NCBI RefSeq assembly: GCF_001425025.1 | Contig: NZ_LMDE01000014.1 | Location: 124,001-188,000, forward strand | Direction of reading: 5' to 3' | Source of the DNA: Nocardioides sp. Root122 | GTDB taxonomy: Bacteria; Actinomycetota; Actinomycetes; Propionibacteriales; Nocardioidaceae | Length of the DNA: 64,000 nt | Translations under genes and position numbers: made by a program | The notes under the pieces: model-generated | The model's database searches: none | Told to the model about the DNA's origin: nothing | Seen by the model: the letters and a program-made list of their open reading frames with translations, nothing else | In this document: piece by piece, positions 60,161-64,000 of the stretch | Layout: each line of letters opens with the position of its first letter | How positions within the stretch are numbered: the first letter of the stretch is position 1

Positions 60161-62068
60161 GTGGCTGTCGTCCGACGTGCCCGGGACCTCGCCCGCGCCG
60201 CGCTGCCGAGGAGCGTGGGGGAGCGGCTGCCGGCCGCGCCGCCGCGCGAGGTCACCGAGCTGATCCACGACAAGCGCTTCCAGCGCGCCGTCGCCGCGCA
60301 GGCCGAGGAGCAGGGCCGCCCGGAGGAGGAGGTCTGGGAGGAGGTCAAGGGATACCTCCACGAGATGGCCGCCGCCCACGACGACCGCACCTCGCAGGGC
60401 TGGGCCCGGCTGGGCGAGTGGTTCCTCAGGGCGTACGACGTCCTGGTGGACGAGGACGCCATGCAGCAGCTGCGGCGCGTCGACCGCGACCACAGCCTGG
60501 CGCTGGCGTTCAGCCACCGCTCCTACCTCGACGGCATGGTCATCCCCAACGCCCTGATGTCGCGGCGCTTCTCGCCGACCTACACCTTCGGCGGCGCCAA
60601 CCTCAACCTGCCGGTCATCGGCTCGGTGGCCAGCCGCACCGGCATGATCTTCATCCGGCGCGCGACCCACGAGATCCCGGTCTACCGGCTGGCGCTGCGC
60701 TCCTACATCCGCCGGATGGTGACCAACAAGCGCAACCTCGCCTGGTCGATCGAGGGCGGTCGGACCCGCACCGGCAAGCTCCGCCCGCCGGTCCACGGCA
60801 TCCTCAAGTACCTCACCGACACGGTGCAGGGCGAGGGAGAGGGCGACCTCGCCCCCGACGTGCAGGTCGTGCCGGTCTCGGTCGTCTACGACCAGCTGCA
60901 CGAGGTCTCGCTGATGACCGAGGAGGCGCGCGGTGCCAGCAAGACGCCGGAGGACTGGCGCTGGCTCGTCCGCTTCGCCCGCCTCCAGCGCAACCGCCTC
61001 GGCCGCGCCTACCTCACCGTCGGCGAGCCCTTCTCGCTGCGGGAGAAGATGGAGGAGCTCGCCGCCGAGGGGGTCACCGGGCACCAGGCGGTCGAGCGGG
61101 TCGCGCTCGACATCTCCCACCGCCTCAACCGGGCGACCCCCGTGACGGTGACGGCCATCGTGAGCCTCGCGCTCCTCGGGGCCGACCGGGCGATGACGAT
61201 GGACGAGGTGCTCGACACCGTGGAGCCGCTGGCCACCTACATCGAGGCCCGCCACTGGCCGGTCGCCGGTGCCGCCGACCTGCGCGACCGCGCGACGATC
61301 CGGCGGGCGCTGGCCGAGCTGTCGCGCAGCGGCGTGCTGACGGCGTACGACGGGGGGACGGAGCCGGTCTGGAAGATCGGGGACGACCAGCACCTGGTCG
61401 CTGCGTTCTACCGCAACACCGTCATCCACATCCTCGTCGAGCGTGCCATCGGTGAGCTGTCACTGCTGACCGTCAGCGAGCTCGAGCCGGGCGCGGAGAT
61501 GCCCGCGGGCGGCGAGCTGCAGGTGGGTTGGGAGGAGGCCAAGCGGATGCGCGACCTCCTCAAGTTCGAGTTCTTCTTCCCGAGCCGGGCGGGCTTCGAG
61601 GACGACCTGCGCACCGAGCTGCAGCTGCTCGTCGGCCAGGACGTCACTGGCATGACGCCCGAGCGGGCGCACGAGCTGCTGGTGACCGCGCGGCCGCACC
61701 TCGCGCACCTCGTGCTGCGGCCGTTCCTCGAGGCCTACCTCGTGCTGGCCGACCGACTCGCCGACCGCGGCGACGGCGCGGTCGACGAGGACGACCTGCT
61801 CGCCGACTCGCTCGCGGTCGGGCGCCAGTGGGCGCTCCAGCGCAAGGTGGCGAGCGAGGAGTCGATCTCGCTCGAGCTCTTCCGGACCGCGCTCGCGCTC
61901 GCCCGGCACCGCGGCCTGCTGGAGGGCGGCGACGGCGTGGGCAGTGCCCGCGAGGCGTTCGCGGCCGAGCTGCGCGACTCCGTGCGCCGGGTCAACGTCA
62001 TCGGCGCGATCGCCGGCGAGCCGACGCCGTCCGTGCCCGAGCCGCGCCACCGGCAGGAGAGCCGGTGA
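60161..62068 (+). CDS. plsB: glycerol-3-phosphate 1-O-acyltransferase
   Basis: A 635-residue acyltransferase that makes lysophosphatidic acid, the first step of glycerolipid synthesis. Motif I is FSHRSYLDGM near residue 120, motif II GMIFIRRATHEIPVY near 162, motif III SIEGGRTRTGKLRPP near 195 and motif IV VQVVPVSVVYDQL near 235. The C-terminal 300 residues are the helical domain typical of PlsB. The GTG is fixed by AAGGAGGGG. It is followed by an acyltransferase fusion and a WS/DGAT gene, suggesting a triacylglycerol pathway. Confidence 0.92.
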   Translation: MAVVRRARDLARAALPRSVGERLPAAPPREVTELIHDKRFQRAVAAQAEEQGRPEEEVWEEVKGYLHEMAAAHDDRTSQGWARLGEWFLRAYDVLVDEDAMQQLRRVDRDHSLALAFSHRSYLDGMVIPNALMSRRFSPTYTFGGANLNLPVIGSVASRTGMIFIRRATHEIPVYRLALRSYIRRMVTNKRNLAWSIEGGRTRTGKLRPPVHGILKYLTDTVQGEGEGDLAPDVQVVPVSVVYDQLHEVSLMTEEARGASKTPEDWRWLVRFARLQRNRLGRAYLTVGEPFSLREKMEELAAEGVTGHQAVERVALDISHRLNRATPVTVTAIVSLALLGADRAMTMDEVLDTVEPLATYIEARHWPVAGAADLRDRATIRRALAELSRSGVLTAYDGGTEPVWKIGDDQHLVAAFYRNTVIHILVERAIGELSLLTVSELEPGAEMPAGGELQVGWEEAKRMRDLLKFEFFFPSRAGFEDDLRTELQLLVGQDVTGMTPERAHELLVTARPHLAHLVLRPFLEAYLVLADRLADRGDGAVDEDDLLADSLAVGRQWALQRKVASEESISLELFRTALALARHRGLLEGGDGVGSAREAFAAELRDSVRRVNVIGAIAGEPTPSVPEPRHRQESR

Positions 62069-62198
62069 ACACCCCACGACGTTCCTCTCCTCCGCAACGC
62101 TTCACCCCACAGCCTCCTGCTTCCCCCGCTGCGCTCCTCCAGCACGAGCCTGCGGGGGCCCCGAAGCGCTCCCCCGGGCAACGCCGCGGGGACCCCGT
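62069..62198. other. GC-rich spacer within the lipid operon
   Basis: About 130 bases with no gene that I can support. It contains CCTCC/GCTCC-rich runs and an imperfect inverted repeat (CAGCACGAGC/GCGGGGG region), but no clear promoter. The frame open through it has poor coding quality. Confidence 0.4.
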
Positions 62199-63635
62199 AT
62201 GAGCGGACTGTCCCCCGACGTCGAGGCGGCGGTCGCGGCGATCGAGTCGGGACCGCAGGGACCCGAGGTCGGTGCGTTCTTCGACCTCGACGGCACCCTG
62301 GTGGCCGGCTACACCGCCGCCACCTTCTACGGCGACCGGCTCCGGGGCCGCGAGGTGTCGCCCGCGGAGTTCCTGCGGACCGTCGTGACCGCGGTCGACG
62401 GGGAGCTCGGCGGTGACCCGACGGCGATCGCGCACGTGGCCTTCGCCGCGATGCGGGGTGTGTCCGAGGAGTCCTTCGCCGACCTGGGTGAGCGGCTGTT
62501 CCGCTCCAAGATCGCCGGCACCGTCCGCCGCGAGTCCCGGGCACTGGTCGCCGCCCACCAGCGTGCCGGCCACACCGTCGCGATCGCCTCGGCCGCCACC
62601 CGCTACCAGATCGGGCCGGTGGCGCGCGACCTCGGCGTCGAGCACCTCGTGTGCACCCAGCTGGTCGTCGAGGACGGGCAGTTCACCGGCGCCACCGACG
62701 GCCCGATGCTGTGGGGCCGGCACAAGGCGACCGGCGTACGCACGTTCGCGCGCGGGCACGGCATCGACCTGGCGCAGTCCTACGCCTACGGCAACGGCTA
62801 CGAGGACGTCGCCTTCCTCTCCTCCGTCGGGCACCCCACTGCGCTCAACCCGCACCGCGACCTGCGCGCCGCGGCCGCGCGCCTCGGCTGGCCGGTGCTC
62901 GACCTGAGCGACCCCGTCGGTGGATCGCTCGTCGCGGCCGGACGCACGGTGGCCGCCCTGGCCGGCATGAACGCCGGTGTCGCCGCCGGGATCGCCTACG
63001 GGCTCGCCCGGGGCGACCGGCGCGAGGGCCGCAACCTCGCGGTGAAGCTGGCCACCCACATCCCGATGGCCGTCGCTGGGGTGTCGATGGACGTGCTCCA
63101 CCAGGAGCGCCTCTGGACCCACCGCCCGGCGATCTTCGTCGCCAACCACCAGAGCTCGCTCGACATCCCCGTGCTCGGCCGGCTGCTCGAGCGCGACTTC
63201 ACGATCGTGGCCAAGAAGGAGGCGCGTTGGGACCCGCGCGCCGTCGTCGGCTCGGTGGTGATCGACCCGGCCTACATCGACCGCTCCGACTCCGCCTCGG
63301 CGCGCGCCACCCTCGACGGGGTCGTCGAGCGGATCCGCGGCGGCACCTCGCTGATGATCTTCCCGGAGGGCACCCGGTCGGCGACGCCGGTGCTCGGCCC
63401 GTTCCGCAAGGGCGCGTTCCACCTCGCGGCGCAGGCCGGCGTGCCGGTCGTGCCGGTCGTGCTCCGCAACACCGGTGAGCTGATGCGCCGCAGCTCGCTG
63501 GTGCTCAACCCCGGCGTCGTCGACGTGTGCGTCCTCGAGCCCGAGACCGACTGGAGCGCCGACGACATGGGCGAACGGATCGCCGCGCTGCACGCGAAGT
63601 TCGAGGAGACGCTGGCGAGGTGGCCGTCGCCATGA
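62199..63635 (+). CDS. HAD-IB phosphatase fused to 1-acylglycerol-3-phosphate acyltransferase
   Basis: A 478-residue two-domain protein. Residues 25-225 are a SerB-like HAD-IB domain with FFDLDGTLVAGYTAATFYG and YGNGYEDVAFLSSVG. Residues 285-478 are a PlsC-type acyltransferase with motif I VANHQSSLDIPVL and motif III IFPEGTRSATP. It should acylate lysophosphatidate; the HAD domain may dephosphorylate the product, making diacylglycerol. This fusion is known in actinobacteria (mycobacterial Rv2483c-like). It follows plsB and overlaps the WS/DGAT gene by four bases. Confidence 0.92.
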   Translation: MSGLSPDVEAAVAAIESGPQGPEVGAFFDLDGTLVAGYTAATFYGDRLRGREVSPAEFLRTVVTAVDGELGGDPTAIAHVAFAAMRGVSEESFADLGERLFRSKIAGTVRRESRALVAAHQRAGHTVAIASAATRYQIGPVARDLGVEHLVCTQLVVEDGQFTGATDGPMLWGRHKATGVRTFARGHGIDLAQSYAYGNGYEDVAFLSSVGHPTALNPHRDLRAAAARLGWPVLDLSDPVGGSLVAAGRTVAALAGMNAGVAAGIAYGLARGDRREGRNLAVKLATHIPMAVAGVSMDVLHQERLWTHRPAIFVANHQSSLDIPVLGRLLERDFTIVAKKEARWDPRAVVGSVVIDPAYIDRSDSASARATLDGVVERIRGGTSLMIFPEGTRSATPVLGPFRKGAFHLAAQAGVPVVPVVLRNTGELMRRSSLVLNPGVVDVCVLEPETDWSADDMGERIAALHAKFEETLARWPSP

Positions 63636-64000
63636 GCCCGTCCAACAGGGGTGCCGAGGACTTCGAGCGGTGGGGCGGTGCCGCCGCCTGGTCGACCGGC
63701 TCCGAGCTGACGCCCATGCAGACGCTGCTGTGGCGCTCCGAGCGACACCCGGTGCAGTCGTCCACCTCGACCGTGGTCATCGACCTCGACCGGGCGCCGG
63801 ACTGGGAGCGCTTCGTCGCCGCGACCGACTGGGGCACCCGGCTCGTACGCCGCCTGCGCCAGCGCGTCGTAGACCCGGTCGTCCCGACCGCGCCGCCGAC
63901 GTGGGCCGACGACCCGACGTTCGACCTCGCCTACCACCTGCGCCGTGAGCGGGTCGCCGACCACGACGAGATGCTCTCGCAGGCCGCGCAGATCGCGCTG
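63632..64000 (+). CDS. wax ester synthase/diacylglycerol acyltransferase, N-terminus (partial)
   Basis: The first 123 codons of a WS/DGAT-type protein, cut by the window end. The start SELTPMQTLLWRSERHPVQS is the typical N-terminus of the family, followed by TRLVRRLRQRVVDP and TFDLAYHLRRERV. The catalytic HHxxxDG motif should lie just beyond the edge. It would make triacylglycerol or wax esters from the diacylglycerol supplied by the two upstream enzymes. ATGA overlap with the upstream gene. Confidence 0.85.
   Translation, partial: MSPSNRGAEDFERWGGAAAWSTGSELTPMQTLLWRSERHPVQSSTSTVVIDLDRAPDWERFVAATDWGTRLVRRLRQRVVDPVVPTAPPTWADDPTFDLAYHLRRERVADHDEMLSQAAQIAL

Overview
The window is high-GC actinobacterial DNA, most like Nocardioides or another member of the Nocardioidaceae. 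This is inferred from the codon use, the many GTG starts, a bacterial proteasome activator gene, the leucine-degradation carboxylase operon and the triacylglycerol-type acyltransferase cluster. It is chromosomal and mostly housekeeping or accessory metabolism. I see no rRNA, CRISPR array, transposase, integrase or phage genes, and one tRNA, Ser(CGA). Coding density is about 95 percent. Neighbouring genes often overlap by 4 bases (ATGA, GTGA, TTGA). More than two dozen genes appear leaderless: a TANNNT or CACACT-type -10 box lies 5-8 bases before the start codon with no Shine-Dalgarno sequence. I used this to choose several starts.

Layout. 1-7.2 kb: a small membrane protein, an EmrB-type MFS exporter, an M19 dipeptidase and an SNF2 helicase with a SWIM zinc-finger partner. 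7.2-14.6 kb: a TetR repressor gene, a NarL-type two-component pair, then the 3-methylcrotonyl-CoA carboxylase (beta, alpha) and HMG-CoA lyase operon for leucine breakdown. The same 18-bp operator overlaps the -10 box of both the tetR gene and the operon. 14.7-18.1 kb: three translationally coupled genes, two sulfotransferase-like proteins around a divergent middle protein that looks like a degenerate paralogue. 18-24 kb: lipoproteins, EcsC-like protein, Aat, an Fpg/Nei glycosylase and an AAA ATPase. 24-27 kb: a flavin disulfide reductase gene broken by a perfect 99-bp inverted duplication of its own sequence, then a TerC-family exporter behind a probable yybP-ykoY manganese riboswitch. 27-34.7 kb: secreted enzymes, LysE exporter, zinc-finger proteins, GDPD, an adenylate cyclase with a cyclic-nucleotide-binding partner, and arginine deiminase. 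34.7-38.9 kb: a solitary AbiEi/DUF559 (Vsr-like) protein flanked by two copies of a 61-bp palindrome, a DUF6058-GNAT fusion, a GDT1-type exporter and PheA. 38.9-52.4 kb: a PAP2-DAG kinase fusion, SerS with two HAD phosphatases, Bpa, MobA, a nitrilase-family hydrolase, a biotin carrier, an aldo/keto reductase and an MFS transporter; two more copies of the 61-bp palindrome lie near 51.1 kb. 52.5-58.2 kb: an OmpR-type two-component system, the deleted remnant of a second one, and a three-gene ABC transporter operon. 58-64 kb: HAD-IIA phosphatase, YbaK deacylase, tRNA-Ser, and a PlsB, HAD-PlsC, WS/DGAT glycerolipid operon that runs off the right end.

The main candidates for undescribed biology are: (i) the 61-bp CACGTG-ended palindromes associated with the DUF559 gene, a layout resembling REP/RAYT pairs; (ii) a second palindrome family that begins at gene stop codons; (iii) the sulfotransferase trio with an apparent dead paralogue; (iv) the self-inverted reductase pseudogene; and (v) matched response-regulator promoters around a two-component locus, one of which drives a hairpin RNA.
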